NCBI RefSeq assembly: GCF_007829885.1
Contig: NZ_VIWW01000001.1
Coordinates: forward strand, 4,092,001-4,156,000
From: Streptomyces brevispora
GTDB taxonomy: Bacteria; Actinomycetota; Actinomycetes; Streptomycetales; Streptomycetaceae
Direction of reading: 5' to 3'
Length of the DNA stretch: 64,000 nt
Part shown: piece after piece, positions 18,241 to 26,903 of the stretch
Layout of the letters: each line of letters starts with the position of its first letter
How positions within the stretch are numbered: the first letter of the stretch is position 1
Notes under the pieces: generated by a model
Databases searched by the model: none
What the model saw: only the letters and a program-made list of their open reading frames with translations
What the model was told of the DNA's origin: nothing
Made by a program: the position numbers and the translations under genes

Positions 18241-18917
18241 TCGATCGTCGCCGCAGCGACCGAGGGCAGGCCTTCCCCATCTACATTGTGATGGTGGCGG
18301 GCCTGCTCTTCCTCGCGTTCGCCTTCTTTGCTGTTGGTCAGGCCTCCGCCACACGTAACGGCGCCCAGGGTGCTGCGGACGCCGCCGCGCTCGCTGCCGC
18401 TCAGGAAGCCCGGAAGGACCTCGGAGTGCCGTTCCTCGCCGCTCTGCGGACACCGGACGGCCTCACCGAGTTCTTGGCGAATCATCGGTACTTCAGCGCC
18501 GGTTGTTCGGACGCGCAGCAACTGGCATCCGTCAATCGCGCGTATCTCTACACCGATGATCCCGTCAGCCGGCCTCGTTGCCGCTGGGACGAGGGATTCC
18601 TCCAGGACAAGGTCACGGTCAGCGTCAAGACCAGTTACACGGTGGGTTCCTCGGTGATCCCCAGCACGAAGACCAAGCACGCCACGGCCACGGCCACTGC
18701 CGTGATCGAGTTCCGGTGTTCGCCGGAGCTCAAGGATGTGCCGAGTGCCGACCCCGACCCTGGCTCCGACGACAAGGACGACGAGGGCGACAAGCCGGAT
18801 CTGCCGATCTCCACTCTTGATTGTCGCGGGGGCAGTCTTGATGTCGACCCCGCTCATCCGGAGCTGTGGGCGGACGTGGCCAAGACCATCTTCGCCGTGC
18901 ACTTGATCGACGACTGA
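18237..18917 (+). CDS. TadG-like pilus-associated protein (Flp pilus-assembly TadG N-terminal type)
   Basis: A 226-residue protein starting at the GTG of the GTGA overlap with the flp stop, with no SD, so it is translationally coupled. The N-terminal DRGQAFPIYIVMVAGLLF segment is a TadE/TadG-like membrane anchor that lacks the Glu at +5, so processing is doubtful. NGAQGAADAAALAAAQEA follows, typical of TadG. The exported remainder has several Cys residues and an acidic Asp/Lys-rich stretch (about 165-190). It lacks a full von Willebrand A domain and so is shorter than Gram-negative TadG. Confidence 0.82.
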   Translation: MIDRRRSDRGQAFPIYIVMVAGLLFLAFAFFAVGQASATRNGAQGAADAAALAAAQEARKDLGVPFLAALRTPDGLTEFLANHRYFSAGCSDAQQLASVNRAYLYTDDPVSRPRCRWDEGFLQDKVTVSVKTSYTVGSSVIPSTKTKHATATATAVIEFRCSPELKDVPSADPDPGSDDKDDEGDKPDLPISTLDCRGGSLDVDPAHPELWADVAKTIFAVHLIDD

Positions 18918-18948
18918 CAGCGAACGACGAGTAAAGGAATCTGAACCC

Positions 18949-19548
18949 ATGAGCATTCGGCGCACCTCGAAATCCCGAAGGGTAGCGGCAGTTGCCTCTA
19001 TGGCAGCTGTTCTGGCCCTGGTTGTCACCGGGTGCGGTGGTGACGACGGCGGAACCACAAAGGATCCGGGATCGTCGTCCGCCAAGCCCTCGGATGGAGA
19101 CAAGGGAGCGAAGGAAGACACTGCTGCTGGGGATCAGGTGGACCAGAATGCCAAGCTCGCTCAGGTCAACGGGCGTGATGGGCTGACTCTCGTCGTCAAT
19201 GAGGTCAAGCGTGACAGCGGTGGCTTCGTGACCGTCAGTGGCGTGATCAAGAACGACGGAGACGGCGTTCGCAGCGGCGGTCAGTGGGCGGGTACGGAGA
19301 GCGCCGTCCTGGCGAAGAACCCCAACTCCGTAGCCGGTGCGACCCTTGTCGACAAGGTCGGCAAGAAGCGCTACTACATTCTCCGGGACACGGATGGACG
19401 GTGCCTCTGCACCACTGGGCTGACGGCAATTCAACCTGGAAAGTCCGTCTCTGTCTTCATGCAGTTCCCGGCACCGCCGGAGACCAGCACTGAAGTCGAC
19501 TTCACGCTTCCGACGTTCGCCACCGCCTCGCTGAAGATCTCCGGGTGA
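18949..19548 (+). CDS. Lipoprotein of the Tad locus, unknown function
   Basis: A 199-residue predicted lipoprotein. Arg/Lys-rich n-region, hydrophobic core and a lipobox LVVTGC with lipidated Cys29, then a disordered Gly/Ser/Lys/Asp linker (30-65). The folded domain (about 70-199) is beta-rich (LVVNEVKRDSGGFVTVSGVI), resembling small Ig-like extracellular domains. AAAGGA precedes the ATG. It overlaps the next gene by one base, so it is co-expressed with TadG and the OmpA protein and may anchor the pilus to the envelope. Confidence 0.8.
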   Translation: MSIRRTSKSRRVAAVASMAAVLALVVTGCGGDDGGTTKDPGSSSAKPSDGDKGAKEDTAAGDQVDQNAKLAQVNGRDGLTLVVNEVKRDSGGFVTVSGVIKNDGDGVRSGGQWAGTESAVLAKNPNSVAGATLVDKVGKKRYYILRDTDGRCLCTTGLTAIQPGKSVSVFMQFPAPPETSTEVDFTLPTFATASLKISG

Positions 19549-20207
19549 TGGCGGATATGAAGAGCATTCACACGCAGCACAGGGCAGGCCATCTCGTGGG
19601 CCGGGGCATCGCTGTCGCAGTACTGCTCGCCGGCGCCACGGTCTTCGGTGCGACGACGGCCCTGGCAGACGACGGCCCGAGCGTTCCTCCAGGCACTGAA
19701 GCCTCGTCCGAGCCGCCCGTCAAGCTGGACAGCAACGACCCCGACCTCAAGATGCCCGAGGGTGGCACCCTCGCCCCGGGCAAGGTCCTCGACATCATCC
19801 AGGTGGTCGAGGACGAGGGCGGCGAGGAGCGTCGCGAGGACACCAACGCGGACATCAAGTTCGCGCTGCAGTCCGAGGTCCTCTTCGGCAAGGACAGCGC
19901 GAAGCTGAGCTCCGCCGCCAACTCCCGTATCGCGGCCATTGCCGCCGAGATCAAGAAGCAGAACGCCTCGAAGGTGCGCGTCTTCGGCTTCACCGACAAC
20001 CTCGGCTCGTCGGCACACGGTGACGTGCTGTCCAAGCAGCGTGCCGAGGCCGTGCACGGGGTGCTGGAGAAGCAGGTGGGCTCGTCCATCACGTTCGAGA
20101 TCCGAGGCTACGGCGAGCAGTACCCGATCGCCAGCAACACCACGGAAGAGGGCCGGAAGAAGAACCGCCGCGTGGAGGTCTCCTTCCCGCGCGGCAGCTC
20201 CTCCTGA
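19548..20207 (+). CDS. Secreted OmpA-family peptidoglycan-binding protein
   Basis: A 219-residue exported protein. After a signal sequence (hydrophobic core about 18-38, cleavage near TTALADD) comes an acidic linker and a C-terminal OmpA domain (about 95-217): QSEVLFGKDSAKLS, VRVFGFTDNLGSS, LSKQRAEAVHGVL and KKNRRVEVSF, including the NxxR-type residues that hold diaminopimelate. It probably ties the Tad apparatus to the cell wall. The start is ambiguous: GTG 19545, ATG 19548 or ATG 19557; I chose the ATG that overlaps the upstream TGA. Confidence 0.87.
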   Translation: MADMKSIHTQHRAGHLVGRGIAVAVLLAGATVFGATTALADDGPSVPPGTEASSEPPVKLDSNDPDLKMPEGGTLAPGKVLDIIQVVEDEGGEERREDTNADIKFALQSEVLFGKDSAKLSSAANSRIAAIAAEIKKQNASKVRVFGFTDNLGSSAHGDVLSKQRAEAVHGVLEKQVGSSITFEIRGYGEQYPIASNTTEEGRKKNRRVEVSFPRGSSS

Positions 20208-20223
20208 CCTGACCTGCACGTAA

Positions 20224-20257
20224 CAGGGCCTGGCACCGCAATCGGTGTCAGGCCCTG
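20224..20257. terminator. Terminator closing the Tad locus
   Basis: 15-bp stem (20224-20238 with 20243-20257, one G-T pair) around a CAAT loop, 16 nt after the OmpA stop and just before the convergent gene that ends at 20266. Confidence 0.8.
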
Positions 20258-20265
20258 GCGCTGTG

Positions 20266-20457
20266 TCACAGCAGGTGGTCGGCCTTGCCGGCTTTGATGT
20301 CGAGGATGAGCTGCTGGAGTGCCTCGCGGCTGTCGGTGAGGAAGTGGTCCTCCGAGCCGAGGACGGTGATGTAGCTGTTGCCGTGGTCGTCGGTGCCGAG
20401 CCGGTAGCAGCTGGCTCCCTCACCACAGAACGGCTCTTCCCATGCGACGTCCTGCAT
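20266..20457 (-). CDS. Small DUF397-like protein
   Basis: A 63-residue acidic protein following an HTH/DUF5753 gene, the position where Streptomyces usually carry a DUF397 protein. The motif order fits that family loosely: an N-terminal WEEPFCGEGASCYRL replaces the usual WxKSSYSGxxGNCVEV, and a C-terminal REALQQLILDIKAG helix replaces the WxAFLxxVK helix. Such proteins act as small partners of the upstream regulator (BldB/AbaA-like sets). The ATG at 20457 follows GAAGGGA; the gene begins 14 nt after the regulator stop. Confidence 0.72.
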   Translation of the reverse strand: MQDVAWEEPFCGEGASCYRLGTDDHGNSYITVLGSEDHFLTDSREALQQLILDIKAGKADHLL

Positions 20458-20470
20458 GAAGGGTCCCTTC

Positions 20471-21322
20471 TCAGAGGTGGCGTGCGATGTTGCGCATGAA
20501 GTCCTGCGACCGATCGGGTGTGAGCGCAATCCGTTCCATCCAGTCCAGATGTGCACGGTACTTGGTCAGCTGATGCTCCTCATAGAGAAAATCCGGTCCA
20601 TGAGTGCTGTCCACTTGCACGGTGTCCAGCTGAGGAACAGGCCCCTCTGCGTAGTTGACTGTTTGTCCGGCTCCGGGGAATGCGCCCGCCTCGAAGGTGA
20701 TGACGCGCAATGAGATGTGAGGACGCTCCGAGACGGTGAGCAGGTGGTCGAGTTGGGCGCGCGCCACCGCACGACCGCCGAACTGCATACGCAGAGCCGC
20801 TTCGTGTATGACTCCCAGGTACTCGGGAGGAGCGGCGCCGTCCAGGACCTGTTGGCGTTCCACTCGGTGGGCCAGGCGCAGTGCGACTTCGTGGTTGGGC
20901 AGCGGAGGGACAACGGCCCGGAACACGGCGAGTGCGTGATCGCTGGTCTGAAGGATCCCGGGGATGTGAACGGAGTGGGCGGTCCGCATCCGTAGCGCAT
21001 TGGCCTCAAGCTCGGCAATGTCGAGGAGGCCTGCCGGGAGGGAGTCGCGGTATCGAGCCCACCACTTTCGTGATGCGGGTCGGGCCATCGCGACCAGGGC
21101 GTCCACATAGTCCGTGTCCGGGCAGTCGCAAGCGTGTGCCAGGCTTCGCAAGCGCTCCTCGGTGATGGCTCGGATGCCCTGTTCGATGTTGGAGAGTCTG
21201 GACCGGTCAACCCCGAGAAGCCCGGCCGCGGTCTCGGCGGACACCCCGGCGGCCGTGCGCATTTTCCGAAGTTCGCTGCCCAGGCGCTTCTGCCGCTCGG
21301 TCGGGGACGTTCGCGCTGACAT
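20471..21322 (-). CDS. XRE-family HTH regulator with DUF5753 domain
   Basis: A 283-residue regulator of the common Streptomyces class. N-terminal HTH_31/XRE (about 10-70; AETAAGLLGVDRSRLSNIEQG) and a DUF5753 domain (about 100-275; PGILQTSDHALAVFRA and LPHISLRV-like segment RPHISLRVITFEAGAFPG). AAGGA precedes the ATG. It forms a set with the DUF397-like gene downstream and the divergent ATP-binding gene at 21632, the usual three-part arrangement linked to development or antibiotic control. Confidence 0.92.
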   Translation of the reverse strand: MSARTSPTERQKRLGSELRKMRTAAGVSAETAAGLLGVDRSRLSNIEQGIRAITEERLRSLAHACDCPDTDYVDALVAMARPASRKWWARYRDSLPAGLLDIAELEANALRMRTAHSVHIPGILQTSDHALAVFRAVVPPLPNHEVALRLAHRVERQQVLDGAAPPEYLGVIHEAALRMQFGGRAVARAQLDHLLTVSERPHISLRVITFEAGAFPGAGQTVNYAEGPVPQLDTVQVDSTHGPDFLYEEHQLTKYRAHLDWMERIALTPDRSQDFMRNIARHL

Positions 21323-21631
21323 GTCAGTCCTTCCATGGCCTTCCGGGTGAAGTCTGCCGTGTGGCGGGCGCCTTGTGCCACGGAGGAGTCATCTTTACGT
21401 GAATGGGTGGCCAATATGACCCGTCGCACACTACATTCAGTGACGCACAGCTCACGCTCCGATGGGCCGGAAGTGCATCGCGCGGTGCTGCCCGCTGTCT
21501 CCTTTCCCGGGAGGGGCGGTGTCGCGTCAGGGAGACAGGCCACTGCTCATCGGACTCGGCGTGAGCCACTTGTGCGCATCGACGCGAACGCGAGATCCGC
21601 CAACTTGTCACCCGAACCAGGGGAGCCAGCC

Positions 21632-22177
21632 ATGCACTCATCTTCACTCGCCGCGCTCTGCCCGGCCCTCGCCGAATCCCGTACGTCGATCCCGCCTCTG
21701 CTCCCGCCTCTGTCCCCCGCCCGTCAACACGCCCATGCGCAGACCTACTTGCGCCCGAAGGGTCGCTCCGGCAGCGAGCGCGGGCTCACTCTGAGTTTTA
21801 CGTTGCCCGGCGACACCCGCAGTGCGTTCATCGGGCGTACGGCGATCGCTGCCGCGCTGGAGGCGTACGGGCTCGCCCCGTACGTCTGGCCGGTGACGCA
21901 TGCCGCGTCCGAACTCGTCGCGGTGACCGCGAGGATGACCCCGGGCAGGGAGCTCTACGTATCACTGCGGCACCGCGACGACGCTGTCCGTCTCCTCGTC
22001 TGGGACCAGCATCCGCAGCACGCTGAAACGGACATGGCCGCACTCTGCGAAGCGCGGTGCCGACGGGCGCTGTGGCTTCTGGCGGCTGTCGTGGACGACT
22101 GGGGTGGGGAGTGGGGAACGTGCGAGGCGTCGCAGACACAGCAGGGCCGTAAGTCCTGGGTGGTTATGCCGCGTTGA
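21632..22177 (+). CDS. HATPase-like ATP-binding regulator (anti-sigma/SpoIIAB-like, degenerate)
   Basis: A 181-residue protein of the HATPase_c_2 class that accompanies HTH/DUF5753 genes in Streptomyces. I place the start at ATG 21632 after AGGGGAG rather than at the long upstream frame. The core runs about 50-145: LTLSFTLPGDTRSAFIGR, THAASELVAVTARM in the N-box position, and RLLVWDQHP in the G1 position. The usual ELVTNAVRH and DxGxG residues are altered, so ATP binding or kinase activity may be lost. The last 35 residues are unrelated to the fold. Confidence 0.72.
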   Translation: MHSSSLAALCPALAESRTSIPPLLPPLSPARQHAHAQTYLRPKGRSGSERGLTLSFTLPGDTRSAFIGRTAIAAALEAYGLAPYVWPVTHAASELVAVTARMTPGRELYVSLRHRDDAVRLLVWDQHPQHAETDMAALCEARCRRALWLLAAVVDDWGGEWGTCEASQTQQGRKSWVVMPR

Positions 22178-22293
22178 CGTGTGACGACGCGACGCGCTGC
22201 ACAGGGTCCGCCTTCATTCCGTCCCGCACCACGACGCTCCGTACCGCCGGGCCCCTCGACGACGGGCAGAGGGGACCGGCTCGCCAAGTGCGT

Positions 22294-22839
22294 TCAGTCG
22301 TCCAGTTCGGTGATCGGCCGGTCGGTGACGGCGACCGTGAGGACCATCGGGGCGTCGCCGTCGCACTGGTTGACGGAGACGGCAACCCACCGGCTGCCGG
22401 TTGGCCCGGCGGCGGGCCCTGCCGGGTCCACCGGCCCCCATACCGACAGGTCGCCGAGGAAGTCCCCGTCGCACAGCGTCCGGAACAGCAGTGGCATCGG
22501 TTCGTCCGCGATCTTCCGGTTGATCGGCACCCGCATCCCCACCGACCGGTGCGGCCCCCATCGACGGTCCAACTCGGCCACGAGTGCGGCCAGGTTGCGC
22601 TCTCCGACCTCCGAGGCCGCCTCCCACTCGGAGTCGTACAGGCCTGTGAAGCTGTCGCTCTCCCAGAGCGGAGCGAGCAGGAGCCCACGGTCCATGGTCA
22701 GGGCCCACTCCTCGGTGACTGGTACTTCCTTCCAGGCTGCGGGCCCCGCCTCCGGGAGGGGGCGGGTCAGCAAGCTGTCGATGTCGGAGACGGCTCGTGC
22801 GATCTCGAAGGTCTCGCCGGCGCGGGTGGTCATTGACAT
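22294..22839 (-). CDS. Hypothetical protein
   Basis: A 181-residue acidic soluble protein that I do not recognise. It lacks a signal peptide and membrane segments. The latter half alternates predicted strands (GMRVPINRKI, SRWVAVSVNQCDGD, VLTVAVTDRPI), suggesting a compact alpha/beta domain of the kind seen in immunity or SMI1-like proteins, but no diagnostic motif is present. Its ATG at 22839 lies within the end of the upstream frame, overlapping by 10 nt. It could start 2 codons later. Confidence 0.6.
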   Translation of the reverse strand: MSMTTRAGETFEIARAVSDIDSLLTRPLPEAGPAAWKEVPVTEEWALTMDRGLLLAPLWESDSFTGLYDSEWEAASEVGERNLAALVAELDRRWGPHRSVGMRVPINRKIADEPMPLLFRTLCDGDFLGDLSVWGPVDPAGPAAGPTGSRWVAVSVNQCDGDAPMVLTVAVTDRPITELDD

Positions 22840-23162
22840 GGTGTGGCCGTTTCCATGGGGGTGGGAAGTGGCTGGAGTGCGCCGGAATCGAGTAGCCGCG
22901 CGTTGGCCCGGACGACGCTCTCGGCATCTGGCACCCGCCCGGCGCGGAGGGCAGCGAGCGGGGATACGTCACCGTGACGCGGGTCGATGGCGGATCCGGC
23001 GGCGTGGACGTGAACAGGCATCCGGTCGTCGCCCGTCCTCGAACCGGAACCCGCTGCCGGGAGAAGTCCGGTGACCCGGGCGAGGACCGCCTTCCCCCGT
23101 GCGGGGAGCGCTTCGGCCAGCTCCTCCCGGGGACCCGAGGTGCCCCGAATCGCACGATCCAC
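22830..23162 (-). CDS. Hypothetical small protein, possibly a remnant
   Basis: A 110-residue frame starting at GTG after AGAGGTGG and overlapping the next gene by 10 nt. No domain recognised. It contains DDRMPVHVHAAGSAI and SPLAALRAGRVPDAESVV, which look like part of a larger fold, so this may be a truncated gene. The coupled downstream gene is the best argument for expression. Confidence 0.4.
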   Translation of the reverse strand: MDRAIRGTSGPREELAEALPARGKAVLARVTGLLPAAGSGSRTGDDRMPVHVHAAGSAIDPRHGDVSPLAALRAGRVPDAESVVRANARLLDSGALQPLPTPMETATPCQ

Positions 23163-23316
23163 CTCTCGCCCCGTCGTTAATCTTCCGGCACTCTCACCCA
23201 GTCACGCTAACCGCCGTGACGCGGCAGCCGAGCTTCGGCGGGGCGGGAAGTCGGGAGAGGTATGGGCGCCCGGGGTACCGCTCGGGCGGGCCCGGTGGTG
23301 CGGGTGTGTGCCCGAA

Positions 23317-24320
23317 TCACTTCCAACTACGTGTGCGAAGGGAATGGAGGGCCGCGATGATCTCGGCGACGACTCGCTCCGGGTGGCGGTAGATCTCCGT
23401 TGCCGTGAAGCGGAGAATACGGCGGATCTCCGGGCAGCCCTGAAGCTCGTTGAAACGGCGAAGGTCCTCCGCATGTGCTTCGCGGGTGCCGTGGAAGGCG
23501 TAGCCCTCGATCTCGACGACCAGCCCCTCGGCCCGGAAGAAGAAGTCCGGGCGAAGATTGCGGCCGTTGGGGGTGCGTAGTTCCGCCTGCGTTTCGGGGT
23601 GCAGGCCGGAGTCGTGGAGGAGCAGGCGGGCGACCGTTTCGGCGGGAGAGCCGGCGAGCGGGTCGAGGAGCGGGAGCAGGCTGCGGGCGCGGGCGGTGCG
23701 GTGACGGGGGTTCGCGAGTTCCGCGTGAAGCGCCCGGAGAGGGCGGAGCGGCGGTCGGCGTACTCCGTGCACCCGGCGCGCGGAGAGGGCGGAGTCCGCG
23801 AGGACGACCGCCTCGTCGCGGGGGAGGAGCCGTAGAAGGTCGCCGACCGTGCGGGCCGGGGACGTGACGTGGAGGCCCCGTCGAACGGTGCGGTCGGCGG
23901 GGGAGAGGGGGAGCCGGTGGACTCGGGTGCCGGGGCGCCCGCGGTACGGCCGGGGCGCGGGTCGGTGAACTCGACCTCGGCGTCGTGAGTCGGGCCGTGC
24001 AGGAGTTCGAGGCGGTGAAGAGCCGCCGCGGTGCCGTGGCCGCACACGAGGTTCGGCTGGAGGTTCTGTACGACCCAGGCGCGGGTGAACCAGTCGACCC
24101 TGCGCCCCGGGGCGGCCCAGGCCCAGGCGCCCCGGTGGATCGGCTGCCACTGCTCGTTCCGGAGCCGATGGGTCAGCCGCCGCGGGGCCCAGCCCGCTTC
24201 GAGGGCCCGGGCGGTGAAGAGGACACCACCCGGCGCGAGCTTCGCCAACTCCGCAACTTCATCGGCTCGCTGTCGGGCTCGTGGCCCCCGCGGTGGTGAG
24301 GCGACGCGTGCTGAGTTCAT
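23317..24320 (-). pseudogene. Frameshifted AbiEi-like / DUF559 endonuclease-fold protein
   Basis: Two halves of one protein lie in different frames. The N-terminal half (24320 to about 23945) starts MNSARVASPP and has an AbiEi-like antitoxin N-terminal segment (GGVLFTARALEAGWAPRRL) followed by WxPIHRGAW-type residues. The C-terminal half (about 23940 to 23317) carries a DUF559/Vsr-like REase-fold segment (RPDFFFRAEGLVVEIEGYAFHG). The switch falls in a GC run at about 23929-23945 and needs one lost base or two gained. Together they would give a full ~330-residue protein of a family common in actinomycetes. It is either a real inactivating mutation or a sequencing error in the homopolymer. Confidence 0.8.
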
Positions 24321-24742
24321 GGCGCCACGATTCCTCAGCGGACCTGGAGGCGTTTGAGCCTGTGGATAACCTCGGCCGCGCCGGGGTGGGCGAAGCCCGT
24401 GGACGTGAGTTCCGGGGTCGGAACCGGGCCCGGAACCGGGTGCGTTGACAGGGGATCGGCCGATGCGTGTAATGGAAGCGGTGTCGCGCGGCGCCGGTCA
24501 AAGAGCAGTGGGCCGGTCGGCGATCGAGCGAACACCCATCACTCAAGGGTCCGTTATGAGTTCTTACTCCGCGCCCTGTACCTGACGCTGCGCAGCCGCG
24601 CACTCCCGGCGCCCCCGCGTGCACCGTACGCGTGGCCCGTCCGGCGAGAGGCTTGTGCGGTCCCTTCGCCCTGGGCACATCACCACACGCCGTGACCGCA
24701 GTCGCTGCGGACTCACCGAAGCTCCCGGAGATACGCATCCGT
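24321..24742. other. Intergenic region without a supported gene
   Basis: Holds the promoters of the divergent genes at 24320 and 24743. GAACCGGGCCCGGAACCGGG (about 24418-24440) is a local direct and inverted repeat, without the 8-bp spacing and -10 box of the shared GGGCCC promoters. Nothing else stands out. Confidence 0.45.
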
Positions 24743-25690
24743 ATGCCCATGTCCTTCAACGAAACGATTATCGAGGAGTTCCGCGCCAACGAGGGGAAGA
24801 TCGGCGGCCCCTTCGAAGGCGGCGACCTCCTCCTGCTGACGACTACCGGCGCGAAGTCGGGGACCGAGCGGACCACACCCCTCGGGTACATCCGGCACGG
24901 CGAGCTGCTCCTGCTCGTCGGGTCCAACCTCGGCGCCCCGAACCACCCCGCCTGGTACCACAACCTGCTCGCCCACCCGGTGGTACGGGTCGAGATCGGA
25001 ACCCGCACCTTCCAGGCCCTCGCGGTTCCCGCCGAGGGGGCCAGGCGCGACGAGCTGTTCGCGCACGCCGTACGGTCTGCCCCCGGGTACGGCGACTACC
25101 AGGATCGGACCACCCGGCTCCTGCCCGTCGTCGTGCTGGAACGCGCCGAGCCCGACGGGTGGGCGGGGCCCGGAGAGGTCCGCACCCTCGCCGACAAGGT
25201 CATGGAGGTTCACACCTGGCTGCGCGGCCAGTTGCGTCAGGTGGCGGCCGAGACGGAAGCCCACTTCGCCGAGCGCGCGGCCCATCAAGGTCCCGGTGAG
25301 CCACCGGTGCCGGGCCTGGGGCTGCAGATCAGGCAGCGATGCCTGGCGTTCTGCCAGGCCCTGGAGTTCCACCACACCAGTGAGGACGGGCACCTGTTCC
25401 CCGGGATCGCGCGCCACCACCCCCACCTGGGCGACACCTTCGCCCGGCTTGAGGACGAGCACCGCACCGTCGCACGGATTCAGACGGCGCTCGTGGACCT
25501 GCTCGCCGGCATCGGGATCGCCGAACCGAAGCGCTTCCGGGTCGAGTTGGCGGCGATGGCGGCTGAGCTGAACGCCCATCTCGACTACGAGGAGGAGGCG
25601 ATCGTCCCCCTCCTGGCCGAGGTCCCCTGGCCGCCGGTTCCGCCCGCGGAGGCCGCGGAGCCCGCAGGCGGCGGGGCGGGCCGCGCCTGA
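24743..25690 (+). CDS. Deazaflavin-dependent nitroreductase fused to hemerythrin domain
   Basis: A 315-residue two-domain protein. Residues about 1-140 form a Ddn/F420H2-dependent nitroreductase split-barrel domain (LLTTTGAKSGTERTTPLGYI, PNHPAWYHNLLAHPVVRVEIG, DYQDRTTRLLPVVVL). About 145-300 form a hemerythrin/HHE helical bundle with histidines at WLRGQLR..ETEAHF, EFHHTSEDGHLFPGI, DEHRT and LNAHLDYEE, able to hold a di-iron site. The pairing suggests coupling of F420-dependent reduction with oxygen or iron sensing. The start is chosen at ATG 24743 after GGAG; ATG 24749 is possible. Confidence 0.85.
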   Translation: MPMSFNETIIEEFRANEGKIGGPFEGGDLLLLTTTGAKSGTERTTPLGYIRHGELLLLVGSNLGAPNHPAWYHNLLAHPVVRVEIGTRTFQALAVPAEGARRDELFAHAVRSAPGYGDYQDRTTRLLPVVVLERAEPDGWAGPGEVRTLADKVMEVHTWLRGQLRQVAAETEAHFAERAAHQGPGEPPVPGLGLQIRQRCLAFCQALEFHHTSEDGHLFPGIARHHPHLGDTFARLEDEHRTVARIQTALVDLLAGIGIAEPKRFRVELAAMAAELNAHLDYEEEAIVPLLAEVPWPPVPPAEAAEPAGGGAGRA

Positions 25691-25751
25691 CCCCGGTGAA
25701 CGCCCCCGCGTACGAGGCATTCGTTGCCGAGTTCGCTACCGCCGCCGCCCG

Positions 25752-26696
25752 CTACCGGGAGTGCTGAACCCCGTAGCGGCGGCGCGCCGCCGAGGTGGGG
25801 TTCGCCCCAGTCCCAGCCCAAGTCTCAGTCCCAGCCCCGGACCCCGCCCCGGTGGCCTGGACGAGGAGTCTCAGTGCGGCCTGGGAAGCCGATCTGGGGG
25901 TGGCGGTGACCATGACCAGCGACTGCTCGGGCTGGGACGGTACGGTCAGCGTCTGCTGCCTGACCGTCAGCGGACCGACGAGCGGGTGCCGTAGCCCGTA
26001 CTCGGCGGTGTCGCACGCCCGAACCCGGTGGTCGGCCCACATGCCGGCGAACTCCGGGCTCCGGGTCGTCAGTTCGCCGATGAGCGACGTCAGCAGGGCG
26101 TCCTGCGGATGCCGCCCCGCAACCAGTCGCAGATTGCCGACCACGGCTCGGGCCTTCGCCGTCCAGTCGACGTAGAGCTCACGGATGTGGGCGTCCAGGA
26201 AGACCAGCCGCGCCATGTTCGGACGGTCCGCCGGGCGGTCCGGGCCGGTCGGGTCCACATGCCCGGCCAGCAGGGCGTGCCCCGCGCTGTTCCAGGCCAG
26301 TACGTCGCTGCGCCGCCCGGTCACCACGACGGGCACCTCGGCCAAGGACCGCACCAGTTCGCGCACGGCCGGGGCCAGCCGCTCGGCCGGGGGCCGGCGG
26401 GCCGTGGTCCGGTGCCGGCAGGCGGTGGCCAGGTCGTGCAGGTGCAGCCGTTCCGTCTCCTCCAGGCGCAGGCCCCGGGCGATCGCGTCCAGCACCTCGA
26501 CGGACGCGTGACACGAAGCCCCCTGCTCCAGACGCGTGTAGTAGGAGGAGCTGACGCCCGCCAGCAGGGCCAGCTCCTCACGCCGCAGTCCCGGAACCCG
26601 TCGGCGGTCCCCGTAGGTCGGCAGCCCGACGTCCTGGGGCCGCAACTGGGCCCGCCGCGCCTGGAGGAAGGCGCCGAGCTGTCCGTGTGCGTCCAT
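25752..26696 (-). CDS. XRE-family regulator with MmyB-like ligand-binding domain
   Basis: A 314-residue repressor-like protein. N-terminal HTH (about 10-75; RRRVPGLRREELALLAGVSSSYYTRLEQG is the family hallmark) and a MmyB-type PAS-like ligand-binding domain (about 105-285; DVLAWNSAGHALLAGH, YGLRHPLVGPLTVRQQTLTV). It ends in a low-complexity Gly/Thr tail. The divergent neighbour is the secreted propeller gene at 26904, which it may control through the 207-nt intergenic region. Confidence 0.88.
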   Translation of the reverse strand: MDAHGQLGAFLQARRAQLRPQDVGLPTYGDRRRVPGLRREELALLAGVSSSYYTRLEQGASCHASVEVLDAIARGLRLEETERLHLHDLATACRHRTTARRPPAERLAPAVRELVRSLAEVPVVVTGRRSDVLAWNSAGHALLAGHVDPTGPDRPADRPNMARLVFLDAHIRELYVDWTAKARAVVGNLRLVAGRHPQDALLTSLIGELTTRSPEFAGMWADHRVRACDTAEYGLRHPLVGPLTVRQQTLTVPSQPEQSLVMVTATPRSASQAALRLLVQATGAGSGAGTETWAGTGANPTSAARRRYGVQHSR

Positions 26697-26903
26697 GGCC
26701 CCGAGTATCCAGTGCCGAGGCGCACACAGCCTGCCCCTGCCGGGGATAGGCAGAGCCGGGGCTGGTTGCCCACCGCCGACCGGACACACAGTGGGGCCTC
26801 GGCGAGCCCCGGCCGCCACGGTGGGGCGGGAACGTCACCTGACGGGAACGCCCCCGCGCGGCAGGCCCGCACCGCACCCTCACTCACGACGCAAGGACGA
26901 GAC

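Noticed and set aside
24418..24440. GGGCCC in GAACCGGGCCCGGAACCGGG
   Set aside because: Single palindrome without the 8-bp partner and TANNNT at 23-24 nt.
25696..25767. 23-codon frame between the nitroreductase and XRE genes
   Set aside because: Too short and without SD; probably a remnant.
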